A stretch of 46,335 bases of DNA from a bacterium (GTDB lineage Bacteria; Chlamydiota; Chlamydiia; Chlamydiales; 2-12-FULL-49-11). Positions 8,800 to 18,000 of the stretch are shown in pieces; positions within the stretch are counted from its first letter, which is position 1, and every line of letters starts with the position of its first letter. The stretch is from the NCBI GenBank assembly GCA_021847505.1, contig JAJZEO010000040.1, positions 1-46,335 of the forward strand, given 5' to 3'. The position numbers were made by a program, and so were the translations under genes. The notes beneath the pieces are model-generated. The model had not been told where the DNA came from. It did not search any database and worked only from the letters and a program-made list of their open reading frames with translations.

Positions 8800-9036
8800 T
8801 CAACCACAGCAAGGCTGGCAGTTGTTAGGATCTGAACAGCAAGGACACCCACAATTACTTCCAAAACATTCGGGAAAAGGGGTGTTACAGCAAGATGGAC
8901 CGCATGTAGGCCAAGCATTGCAATAGCAACAAGTTTCTGCTGCTAAGCTCTCCCAAACAACCGCTGCTATATCTTCAAATGGAGCCAAAGGGGCCTTTGT
9001 CGTATTCATCTCTTTAGCGTATTGAAGTAGGTGCAT
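8800..9036 (-). CDS. Small Cys-rich protein (14 Cys in the last 43 residues)
   Basis: Family not recognised. The start is set at the ATG at 9036 because AGAAGGG lies 8 bases upstream; the longer TTG reading would begin just before that site. The 78-residue protein has a plain N-terminal third (about 35 residues, with the segment FEDIAAVVWESLAAE) and then a tail with 14 cysteines, in patterns such as CCYC, CGPSCC, CGCPCC and CQPCCG, rich in Pro, Gly and Asn. No signal peptide or lipobox is visible. Possible roles are metal binding, a disulfide-cross-linked shell component of infectious particles, or a leader-plus-core peptide. It is convergent with the LysM gene, 26 bases apart. Confidence 0.75.
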   Translation of the reverse strand: MHLLQYAKEMNTTKAPLAPFEDIAAVVWESLAAETCCYCNAWPTCGPSCCNTPFPECFGSNCGCPCCSDPNNCQPCCG

Positions 9037-9326
9037 TTTTATTTCCCTTCTCAACTGGGCATCTATTTTGATCTTAGATAAAGCTTGATGAAGAGCTATT
9101 AAATGTTTATTTTGTGATTTTGTGGCATATGATTTCTTTTTAACTATAAATAAACTCTCTTTATTATATTAGTTTATTATAATATTGCTGTGATTTATAT
9201 ATAACCAACTCTGAATAAGGTTTGCTCTACTGTTGATTCAAAACTCATTAAAAATGATTTTTTCTTTCCCTTTTTTCCAAAAGAGTTTATATTCCCTTTA
9301 ATCTTATTAACTGTCTGGGATATTGT
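9037..9326. promoter_or_regulatory. AT-rich divergent intergenic region
   Basis: This 290-base gap separates two divergent genes (the Cys-rich protein and the response regulator), so it should carry both promoters. It is strongly AT-rich. TATAAT occurs on the plus strand at 9178-9183 and also on the minus strand nearby, in a run of A/T words, but no convincing -35 partner was found for either. No gene or RNA was recognised inside it. Confidence 0.4.
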
Positions 9327-10064
9327 ATGAGTCAAAAGAAAAGAATCCTTCTGATCGAAGACGAAGAAGACATTGCAGCGATTATCAAATTGCAAGCTGA
9401 ACTTTCTGGGTATAAGTTGCATGTTGAAGTCGATGGAATTAATGGCTATAGAGCTATCGAAAGGGAGAAGCCTGACTTAGTCCTTCTTGATATCATGCTT
9501 CCCGGACAAAATGGTTACGATGTTTGCCGTAAGATTAAAGCAAACCCTGAGTTGAGGAATATCCCCGTCGTGATCATTTCAGCTAAAGATGAGGAATTAG
9601 ATGTTTTACTTGGATTAGAGCTAGGCGCTGACGATTACGTGGCAAAGCCGTTCTCGCCCAAGATCTTAATGTCTCGTATCAAAGCCGTATTGAGGAGAGG
9701 GAAAGAGAATGAAAAGGCCCCAAGGACACTCTCTTTTGGCCCCTTTACCCTCGAAGTTGACCGTTATTTACTCCGCAAGGAAGAGAAAGTCATCCCGGTC
9801 ACCCTTTCTGAGTTTGGAATCTTAAAACGATTATTGTCCAATCGGGGTAAGGTCCTTACCCGCAATCAATTGCTCGATGACATTCACAATGACGATGCTT
9901 TTGTCGTCGATAGAAACATCGATGTCCATATCGCTGCCCTACGAAAGAAACTAGGGCCGAATTTTCGCTGGATCGAAACTGTAAGAGGCGTTGGATACCG
10001 ATTTAAGGGTTCACTAGATGAAACCTCTCACGAGGAAGAATTCGAAGAAGCTTTAGCTCATTAA
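9327..10064 (+). CDS. OmpR/PhoB-family response regulator
   Basis: Two-component transcription regulator of 245 residues. The receiver domain (about 5-120) keeps the acidic pocket EDEED (11-15), the phospho-acceptor D55 in LVLLDIMLPG, S86 in IISAKD and K107 in YVAKPFSP. The C-terminal winged helix (about 130-235) has the family pattern VDRNIDVHIAALRKK and VRGVGYRF. Unlike the degenerate chlamydial ChxR, the phosphorylation site is intact. No histidine kinase is adjacent, so the partner is elsewhere. GGGA precedes the ATG. The Glu-rich tail is slightly extended. It appears monocistronic. Confidence 0.93.
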   Translation: MSQKKRILLIEDEEDIAAIIKLQAELSGYKLHVEVDGINGYRAIEREKPDLVLLDIMLPGQNGYDVCRKIKANPELRNIPVVIISAKDEELDVLLGLELGADDYVAKPFSPKILMSRIKAVLRRGKENEKAPRTLSFGPFTLEVDRYLLRKEEKVIPVTLSEFGILKRLLSNRGKVLTRNQLLDDIHNDDAFVVDRNIDVHIAALRKKLGPNFRWIETVRGVGYRFKGSLDETSHEEEFEEALAH

Positions 10065-10210
10065 GAGCTTAACTTCGAGCTAATTGCCCACTAGTTTGGT
10101 TGTTTGAGATTCATCGCTTTTTATTATTTTATTCTTAATAATTAGTTGTAATTAAATTAGAAATATGGTTTCTGTCGGTTAATAACATTAATTATGTCCG
10201 ATGAGCCGAT

Positions 10211-10594
10211 ATGAATACTAAGCATATTACCAGGTTATTAAGTTTAGCAACTTGTTTAACAATCATTGCCTCTTGCAACCATTCTAGTTCTACTACCTCC
10301 TCCCAAGCTGTCATTTCCCCCGGAAGTGCGCGTGCTCATATGCTTTGCTTATCCCCTGAGGACATTTTTTATTTAAATCAAGAAAGCCCCAAGATCCTTC
10401 AAAAAATCGATCGGGGTGAAAAGCTGACCATTGACGATATCATCGTCATGCACGGAGTAGGAGTCTCGCCAGATTCGATGATTCAAATCCTCCAATTCAC
10501 AAAGACAAAATTCGAATTAAATACGAATGATGTGATCAGACTGCAAATGGAAGGCGTACCGTACAAAGTCATTAATTATATGATTCAATCATAA
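10211..10594 (+). CDS. Small putative lipoprotein with two helical repeats
   Basis: Unrecognised exported protein of 127 residues. The signal peptide ends in a lipobox-like IIASC (about 18-22), followed by a Ser/Thr-rich linker. The C-terminal ~60 residues hold two related helix-turn-helix units of about 30 residues: LTIDDIIVMHGVGVSPDSMI and then LNTNDVIRLQMEGVPYKVIN. The pattern 'D-V-I-x-L-x-x-x-G-V' is seen in small periplasmic repeats of many bacteria. The next gene, 16 bases on, carries the same type of pair, suggesting an ancient duplication or a working pair. The ribosome site is weak. Confidence 0.75.
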   Translation: MNTKHITRLLSLATCLTIIASCNHSSSTTSSQAVISPGSARAHMLCLSPEDIFYLNQESPKILQKIDRGEKLTIDDIIVMHGVGVSPDSMIQILQFTKTKFELNTNDVIRLQMEGVPYKVINYMIQS

Positions 10595-10610
10595 GATGTT
10601 AGGAGAAAAT

Positions 10611-10892
10611 ATGAAAAAATTAGTCCTCGTATTGATCTTTGTTCTCATGCAAAGTTCAGGAAAGTGCGATCCACAAAAAAAGACATGCTACGAGAAAAAA
10701 GTTACCCTCCATCAGGTAAAAAAATGGCTCGATGAAGGCTATACTGAATGTGAAATTTGGGATTCAATTGAAAGAACTCACTCAGAAATTTGCCTTAAAG
10801 AGAAAGACAAAATGGAACTCAAGCGCAAAGGTATGTCTTGGAAATATATTAAAAAAATCGAGGCTACTTGTGATTTAGAAAAACAAAAGTAG
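10611..10892 (+). CDS. Small exported protein, paired with the preceding gene
   Basis: No known family. I take the ATG at 10611, with TAGGAG 6-7 bases upstream, instead of an earlier in-frame start. The 93-residue protein has a signal peptide (about 1-19, MKKLVLVLIFVLMQSSG) and five cysteines in the mature part, which could form disulfides in the periplasm. It contains two helical units, VTLHQVKKWLDEGYTECEIW and LKEKDKMELKRKGMSWKYIK, arranged like those of the upstream lipoprotein. It is probably co-transcribed with that gene. Confidence 0.72.
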   Translation: MKKLVLVLIFVLMQSSGKCDPQKKTCYEKKVTLHQVKKWLDEGYTECEIWDSIERTHSEICLKEKDKMELKRKGMSWKYIKKIEATCDLEKQK

Positions 10893-10937
10893 AAGGCATT
10901 TAGAGAGTCCACGTTAACGAGGGTGGCGAAATTTCAG

Positions 10938-10966
10938 TTGAGATTATGTGATGAGTGTTATATAAA
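10938..10966 (+). promoter_or_regulatory. Probable sigma70-type promoter
   Basis: A -35 element TTGAGA (10938-10943) and a -10 element TATAAA (10961-10966) are separated by exactly 17 bases, each matching 5 of 6 consensus positions. They lie about 60 bases before the start of the membrane TPR gene at 11026. Confidence 0.6.
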
Positions 10967-11025
10967 ACAACTTTTTCGAATCCCTATTGTTATTATGCCT
11001 AAAGAAATTGTTCGCGGTAAAAAAG

Positions 11026-12051
11026 ATGGCGACCTACTATCAGACTGAATCTAGTGAAAATTTAAACATCAATCAGTTCGCCCATTTGGTTGAATCTGAG
11101 TGTAGAAACGCGCTTGGAAAGTTTAAATCCATTTTGACCTCCTATGCTTTGTTTCATCTCACTTTTGCCCTCCTTAGTCTTGCGCAATTGACCCTAATCT
11201 TCGCTCTTCTCTTCACACATCCCACCTCTCCTTTTTTTGCTATAGCCATTGCTTCCCTCTTATTAACCATTTGTTCTCATCTGATCATCACTTACTATTT
11301 TCAGGGAAAAAAGCCGATCCAGTTTCGCGAGCTTGAAACCAATTTCTATCATGCTTGTGTTAAATGCATTCCCGTCGATATCCCCGACGATGATTACCAT
11401 CTTTCACTCGCTCACAGCATGTTTCAACTGGCCACCTATATTGGGCAAAAGCAAGTTTATTCTCTTTCCTTCAAACCGTTCACTTTCCTCGAAGGAATGT
11501 TTATTTTTATTGGTTACCACCTCCATTTTAAGGAGATGTTGATCATGCAAGAGTTACTACTACATCGCTCAATCAAAGAGCATATCGAGCTGATCAAGAA
11601 AAACCCCATTGATCTTGCAGTGCATACTTCGCTTGCAAATGCTTATACAGCCCTTGCAAAAATCTATCAAATCCCCACAAATCTTCCTTTTGACGACTTA
11701 ACTTTAGTGGAAAGACGCTTTGCAAAGGCTTCTCTCAAGGAAAAGTTCAAAGTTGCCACCAACCGAGCTATCGAAGAGTTAAAAATTCTCGACGATCTAG
11801 CCCCCAATGATCCGTGGGTTCATGCACAACTTGCTAGTTGTTATCACCATCTCAATCTTTTTGAAGAAGAGACTCGTGAATATGAAATTCTTCTCAACAT
11901 ACGCCCCCATGATAAAGAGATTCTCTATCGCCTTGGGGTCTTATATTTCCGGTTAGGGAAAAATGCCAAAGGGCTGTCGACCTACCGATGCCTTATGGAG
12001 ATTGATGCTCGAGATGCATCCCACCTCATCTCACATTACAATCCTTTTTAA
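11026..12051 (+). CDS. Membrane-anchored TPR protein
   Basis: Function unknown. I choose the ATG at 11026 (341 residues); a TTG further upstream would add 13 residues and lies closer to the promoter, so the start is uncertain. Two adjacent hydrophobic segments (about 42-64 and 68-92) form a membrane hairpin. A mainly helical cytoplasmic or periplasmic part follows. The last ~100 residues look like tetratricopeptide repeats (LAPNDPWVHAQLASCYHHLN and IRPHDKEILYRLGVLYFRLG). Its stop codon sits within a dispersed GC-rich repeat. The next gene is also a TPR protein but has its own promoter. Confidence 0.78.
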   Translation: MATYYQTESSENLNINQFAHLVESECRNALGKFKSILTSYALFHLTFALLSLAQLTLIFALLFTHPTSPFFAIAIASLLLTICSHLIITYYFQGKKPIQFRELETNFYHACVKCIPVDIPDDDYHLSLAHSMFQLATYIGQKQVYSLSFKPFTFLEGMFIFIGYHLHFKEMLIMQELLLHRSIKEHIELIKKNPIDLAVHTSLANAYTALAKIYQIPTNLPFDDLTLVERRFAKASLKEKFKVATNRAIEELKILDDLAPNDPWVHAQLASCYHHLNLFEEETREYEILLNIRPHDKEILYRLGVLYFRLGKNAKGLSTYRCLMEIDARDASHLISHYNPF

Positions 12052-12101
12052 ACTTGCCCCTGCCCTTGCCCCTGCCTTTTTAAATTTGCCCTTATCTGAA
12101 A
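12048..12101 (+). repeat. Copy A of a dispersed (YTGCCC)n-containing repeat
   Basis: Starting inside the stop codon of the preceding gene, this stretch reads TTAAACTTGCCCCTGCCC and continues in TTGCCC/CTGCCC hexamers to TTATCTGAAA. It matches the left part and the TCTGAAA end of two longer copies at 35956-36018 and 36510-36566, with a short insertion in the middle. The shared 23-base left block is exact. Confidence 0.75.
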
Positions 12102-12116
12102 AAATGTTTTTTTGAT

Positions 12117-12144
12117 TTGTAACTTATCTCAAATGTTGTATATT
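12117..12144 (+). promoter_or_regulatory. Possible promoter for the 951-residue TPR gene
   Basis: TTGTAA (12117-12122) and TATATT (12139-12144) are spaced by 16 bases, and the gene starts 27 bases after the -10 element with AGGTG before the ATG. The fit is fair, not perfect. Confidence 0.42.
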
Positions 12145-12170
12145 CGGTCAAAAACAATTTAGGTGTCTGA

Positions 12171-15026
12171 ATGGATCATTTGTCTGGGTTAAGATGGAAA
12201 CTTTTCGCCCTTTTCGGATTGTCAGTAAGTTGCCTCGCTTCGCCCCTATCTGCTGAGCTTTCATTTTATTCTTGCAATGCTGAGAATAAAGAAGAGGCCT
12301 TCTTGGTACGGCGTATTGCTGAGTTTTGGAAAGACCAAGACTACAAAGTGGTCAAGGCACAGATTGCCGAATTTCTCACTGCTTATCCGAAAAGCAAGAT
12401 TAATGACCATTTAAGAGGAATTCTAGGTGACCTATATTTACAAGAAAATGCCTATGAAGATGCTCTTGCAACCTACCGAATGATTACCAATTCTGAAATT
12501 GCCGGGAAAATCGCCCTTAACAAGCTCCAGTGTTATTATGAACTAGGGGAATATGAATCGATGATTCGTGAAGGGTCCCCTTTTCTAACGAAGAAGACGG
12601 AGGAAATCGAACTTAGGGCGGATGAGTTTCACTTTCTGATGGCAGAGGCTTATTTTAGAACTGGGGTAAAGCAAGACGACGGGCAGAAGAAACTTCAAAT
12701 GTTTAAGGCTGCAGAGCCCCTCTATGAAAAAGTAATGGGATCTTCCTTTAATGACCCCACGATGTTTGCCCTAGCAGAAATTTATCGCTTACGAAATGAT
12801 CATAAAAAGGCAGCTGCCCTGTTTACCGAACTTGCGGATCGGCACCAAGATCAATACGAAGAACTTCTCTTCCATGCAGCCCTTGCGCAGTCTGAATTTG
12901 ACAAAACCATGGCTATTCAAACGTTTACGCGAATCATTGAAAAGAAAGGGAATAAGGCTGGTGATGCCGCCCTTAACCGCTTGATTTTATACTTTCAGGA
13001 AGACCGATATAGGGAAGTTGTTGATTCCTATGAGCCTGTTCTTGCAAGTATTGAGCGTGATAAACAGACAACTCTCGATTACATCATTGGCCGAAGCTAC
13101 TTTGCATTAGAAAATTTCGCCAATGCCAATCAGTGGCTTTCTAAATACTTGGCTGTTGCTGACAAGAGCCGTCCCGAAATGCGAAATGCTCTCTTGATGC
13201 GCCTTAATTGCGCCCAAAATTTGAAATCACAAGAGCTTTATGAAGAAACTATGATCAAATTAGAGCAGGCTTTCCCTAAAGACAGCGAGCTACCTCAGGC
13301 AACCTTCATTCATGCCATGATGCTTAAAGAAGCTGGCGATTACGCTGCTGCTGAGAAGAAACTAGCCGCTCTTTTACTTGAACATCCCAATTTTGAAGAC
13401 CTAGAGACGCTCTATCTTGAATATAGCTTGGTCACTTACAACAATGAAAATTGGAAAGAAAGCCGGGCGATGTTGACTACTTTTCTGAAAAAGTATCCCA
13501 CAAGCAATCACGCCACCATTGCTTGGAAGTATTATCTTTCTGCCTCATTAAACTTATTAAAGGATTTGGAAGCGGGACGCCCTGTCGTCTATTCTAAGAA
13601 TGAATTTCTCGATGATCTTGTAAAAGTGATGAAGCAAGATAGTGTTCTTTCTCAAAATGAAAGAAAAGAGTGCCTCTTCCTTCAGGGAAAAATTGCTTAT
13701 GAACTTGAAACTTATGACAACGCGATTAATTATCTAAGCACCTATATTTCCTTGTATCCTAATGATCCAACCAGTTCTGAAGCCCATTTATTGGTGGCTC
13801 TATGTCATCACAAAATGGGAGGTGACCCAGAATTATTTTGCAAACATGCCGAAGCCGCTTTGTCAGGTGATTCTGAATTACGACAAAAATCATCGATCCA
13901 TCTTGAACTCTTCAACGTCTATCTCTCGCTCATCCAACGAGCATCAAGCGAAAAAGACTCTTTAGCTCAAGTAGGAGGAGAAAAACAACTCTATAAACTT
14001 GCTGCTTCCCACCTATACGACGCAATGAAACTGCAAGATTTGCCCATTAAACTTGAGAACAAGCTTTGGCTCGCTAATCATTACTATGACAAAGCAATGG
14101 AGTCTCCACAGGTCTACGCAGCTGATGGGTATGTCCCCAGCGAAGAGCATCGAGATGCCTATGAGAGATCTTTCACTTTGTTTGAAAACATCCTCTTAAA
14201 GAAAGAATCGTACGAACTGATCGAACTGTCAAGCAACCAAACATTCTTAGAGTGGGAAGTGTTGAAATTGGCAAATCTAGTTGGTCGCGAAAATGATCCA
14301 GAGAAAAAAGTAGTTCTCTTAAAAGGATTGATCGAACAACAAACGAGACATGCTGATTGGAATTGGAAGTTACAAAAGGAATCTTTAGTTGAACTTGCTA
14401 AAACCTACGACCAATTAGGGAAAAGTGAAAATGCTTTTGAAACCTTTAGTTTCATCGCTGATAATTACCGTAATAGACCGACATTTGTTTCTGAATATGC
14501 AGCGCTTCATTCATTAAGGCTGAAATTTGCTTTAATGAAACCTGATTCAAAAGTTGAAGAAAATGCTGATGTCTTCAAAATCTTGAATGAGATGAAAGAA
14601 TTGCAGATTAGAAAGAATGTTGCCTCTGAGCCACTTCATCTTGAAGCAGCTCTCGAGTATGCTTGGATACGGGCACAGATTGCTCCTGAGAATGATCGAG
14701 CCATGCGTTATCTCTTTTTCCTAGGCCGCATAAAAGAAGACTTTCAAAATATGGACGATCCGATGGTCCTCGAATATCACAAGAATTTAAAAACCGATGC
14801 TAGAAAAGCGGAAATCTATACGACATATATGAGCTTTTTAGATGCAGAAAGCGCAAGGTGTGAGGCTATTCTTGCTCAGGCAGATGGCCGGGGCGCTGAG
14901 GCAACTACGATGGTGAACAAAGCAAAGGCAGATCTTGGTAAAATTGCAGAGTCAAGTTCTTCCTTCTACTTAAAAATCCGTTCGAAAATGAGCCTTGACG
15001 CCTTGAAAAAATCGAAAATTTGCTAG
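12171..15026 (+). CDS. Large exported TPR-repeat protein
   Basis: Function unknown; 951 residues. An N-terminal signal peptide (hydrophobic about 10-24, likely cleavage after SPLSA near 28) directs it to the envelope. Almost the whole mature chain is helical repeats of TPR/Sel1 type, for example LRGILGDLYLQENAYEDALA, FALAEIYRLRNDHKKAAALF and EAHLLVALCHHKMG, suggesting 18 or more units. Such solenoids are protein-binding scaffolds, like YbgF/BamD-type outer-membrane assembly proteins. It is followed directly by the vWA-like exported protein (21 bases between its stop and the chosen start), so the two probably act together. No catalytic motif is seen. Confidence 0.82.
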   Translation: MDHLSGLRWKLFALFGLSVSCLASPLSAELSFYSCNAENKEEAFLVRRIAEFWKDQDYKVVKAQIAEFLTAYPKSKINDHLRGILGDLYLQENAYEDALATYRMITNSEIAGKIALNKLQCYYELGEYESMIREGSPFLTKKTEEIELRADEFHFLMAEAYFRTGVKQDDGQKKLQMFKAAEPLYEKVMGSSFNDPTMFALAEIYRLRNDHKKAAALFTELADRHQDQYEELLFHAALAQSEFDKTMAIQTFTRIIEKKGNKAGDAALNRLILYFQEDRYREVVDSYEPVLASIERDKQTTLDYIIGRSYFALENFANANQWLSKYLAVADKSRPEMRNALLMRLNCAQNLKSQELYEETMIKLEQAFPKDSELPQATFIHAMMLKEAGDYAAAEKKLAALLLEHPNFEDLETLYLEYSLVTYNNENWKESRAMLTTFLKKYPTSNHATIAWKYYLSASLNLLKDLEAGRPVVYSKNEFLDDLVKVMKQDSVLSQNERKECLFLQGKIAYELETYDNAINYLSTYISLYPNDPTSSEAHLLVALCHHKMGGDPELFCKHAEAALSGDSELRQKSSIHLELFNVYLSLIQRASSEKDSLAQVGGEKQLYKLAASHLYDAMKLQDLPIKLENKLWLANHYYDKAMESPQVYAADGYVPSEEHRDAYERSFTLFENILLKKESYELIELSSNQTFLEWEVLKLANLVGRENDPEKKVVLLKGLIEQQTRHADWNWKLQKESLVELAKTYDQLGKSENAFETFSFIADNYRNRPTFVSEYAALHSLRLKFALMKPDSKVEENADVFKILNEMKELQIRKNVASEPLHLEAALEYAWIRAQIAPENDRAMRYLFFLGRIKEDFQNMDDPMVLEYHKNLKTDARKAEIYTTYMSFLDAESARCEAILAQADGRGAEATTMVNKAKADLGKIAESSSSFYLKIRSKMSLDALKKSKIC

Positions 15027-15046
15027 GGGATGTTCTCAAACTGGCG

Positions 15047-18000
15047 ATGAAAGTACCAATTTTTCAAGTTATTTCGGTATATTTCGGTATACTTGCCGCC
15101 TCACCCCTTTTCGCATCTTTCGCCCCTGCCCCTGAGGTCCCCTATATTCAAATTTGGGACCCTCAATCTGAGCAAGGCATCGAAATTCATAGAGAGATCA
15201 CTTTAAAAAAAGAGTGGCCTCTCTTCCAACCTAGCAAAAAACAAATCCCAGACCTTTTTGGTGAGAATACCTTTTGCTTTTCTTTAAAACTCGCCTCCAT
15301 TTCTCTGCAAGAAAGCGGGAAACCCTTTATCCTTTTTTCTCCAACCGCTAAATTCCCTTTAGTGGTATTGCAACCAATCGAGCTTGAGCCTTCTGTATTG
15401 GCCAAAAAGCCCATTCTGCAAAGTGATACATATCCTGATTTCACCCCATTTGGTCAATGGTGGCTTAAGGACCCTCTCGGAAATTTTCTTTACTTTCGAC
15501 AGCAGCTCACAACTTCTTCGATGATTAAAGCTAAAGAATGGTCAGTTGAGGATTCTATCTTGGGCCTATTTCTCTCCTCAAGCATAGCTCGTCTAGAGAA
15601 AGATCTGGATAATTTTGTCTTTGATACAGGGCGACAGCTCTCGCTCGAAGAAAAGCGATTTGTTCTGGGCACTTGTTTCGAAAATGTTCTTATTCTTCCC
15701 TCTTCTTTTACATTGAAAGAGGGGATTGATTTTATTGAAGTGATGAAGTTTGCTGATATCCCCTTTCTTGCTGCTTTAGTCAATAGAGAAGAAGATAGAA
15801 TGATGGCAAAAGCTTGCTATGAGAACAAACTATTGCCGATCTCATTGCCTTTTAATTTTGAACCGGCACTTTTTTTGGAGCCTAGAATTGGACAATCGGT
15901 TCAAATATTGGAAAATCGAATTGCAGCATCTCTTTTCCTCACCAGTGAGGATGAATTCTCTTATTCCTCAAATTCATTCGATCTCCTCGAGGATTTATTA
16001 AAAAGCCGTGAAAATGAAGAAATAGCCTTTGATCTCAAGGCTCTGAAGGGCTTTTCTCCCCTATTCCAATGTGTCAAATATCAACCCTTTGGCCAGCCGC
16101 TTACCTACAAGCTAAAGCCCGAAAGCGCAAATGTCTTCCTCTCCCACCTTTCTCCTGTTTCCTTGAATTTTGAAAAGACCCGGATACTGCAGCTACCCTC
16201 CTCATTCCAAAGAAGCGAATTTATCTGCGACTATGAAGACCCTCCGATCTTAAACGTCTCCTATGACCCCGAGGCTTACCATTTTCTTTCTCTTGAACAG
16301 CCTAGCTCTACAAATTATCCCACCTTTTATCTTGGTGAAGAGAAAGGATATGCCTTAAGAGATTCTCGAGATGATTTAATCTTTGATTATTCCATTACCC
16401 TTGCTAAAGTTTATGACGAGTTCTTCTTTAGCCATGTAACTGATCACGCAAAAAAGGGGAAAACCTCTCTTCTCTCTCTTGAAATGAGTGCACCAGTAGC
16501 CATAAACGCTCTTCCCCTGGAGCAAAAGGCACCCTCTTTTATTGTCATGAACAAGGGTCTTGAACTTCCTTTGGATGTCGCCATTGTTTACGATCAAGGT
16601 CTCCTCTATCATCCAGCAAAAATACTAGTTGCCCAAAAGATCTCCCCCATCCCGTCTTCTTTTGGTAAAACTTCTTCTCCCTTGTACCAATCTGAATTTC
16701 TCCCTAGAAACACACCCCCCAAGACCCTTGCGGCCATTACCTCCATCGTCTTAGTTAAAGATGAACACCTTCAATTAAGACCACCTTTTGAAGAGATGGC
16801 GACAGAGCCTTTATTTTATGATGCAAAAGTTGATTTCAATCTGGCCGTTCAATCCCAAGATCGGTCCTATCCCTCTCGGTTAGATTGTGCCGATCTGGGA
16901 AATACGGTATCCATTTTCGTAACATTGGAAGAAAATATCTCCCATTGTCCTGAAGACATCCCCTTCTTTACCCCTTCCATTCCCCTCTCAAGAATGCCTC
17001 TTTTTAAGGCAAAATTAGCTTCTGGGCCCACGAAAATTGCTTTAAGTGAATACTCCGATCTGTACAACCCCTTTATTGAAAAGAAACAGTTTGAGGTGGA
17101 TCCTTTCGATAGAACTATTTTTACGCAAACAGCACTGCAGGTAGCTTCCAAAAACCCCTCCTCTCTTGCTATCTATGAACCAATGAAAAAAGATCTCTAT
17201 GATCAATTAATTAAACGAATGGATGCTTTGGCTCTTGCATCAAAAGAGCTGATTCATCGTATTTCTCCACTTGACTCATCTTTTGGAGAGGTTTTCGTAT
17301 GCAGCACTGTTTTACTCAACGAATTGAGTTATAGCGATTTTATTAGACACGCAGGCTTTGATCAAAAAGGCGCCCTTCTTTCACAACCGCTAATGATCGA
17401 TGACTCTGTTCCCCAAAGCTATTACCTCCTGCCCCTCCTTGATCTTACTGAAACTCCACTGCTCGCCTTAAGTGAGTGCGAACCAGACCTTATCGATGCA
17501 CGCCCTCTTTCTAGAAGCCGCGCTATGACAGAGATGGCCATGAGATCTAATCAAGAAAATCGCCTAACACAAATGAACCTCGCCGCAATTCCTTCTTTAG
17601 AATTTTTAAAAACCGACTCCTTGGGGAATGAATTTGATGTAGTCGTACGCACAATACCCAAAAAGTCTGGTTATGGCCATTATTTTTCAATTCTCCTCTC
17701 CCCCCATGAACAAGGAGTAATCGATCCAATCAAAAACCATGTTTATTTTTTGATTGATCGGTCCATCACTGTTGAGCCACATCGTTATTTCACTTTCATT
17801 AAGGGCGTGCTTCAAGCAATCGACTACTTACAAGAAGGGACCTCTTTTAATATTGCTTTCTTTGACCATGAAACAGAATGGTTTGAAAAAGAAGATCTTA
17901 CATTTAAAAAATCGACTTCTAGCCATGTACGTAAGAAACTTAAAGAGCTTCCACAACGGGGCAAATCAAATATTCAAACATTTTGCAAGCTTATCGGTAG

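Noticed and set aside
10053-10083. Inverted repeat TTAGCTC/GAGCTAA after the response regulator as a terminator
   Set aside because: The stem is short, the loop is 17 bases and no T-run follows directly.
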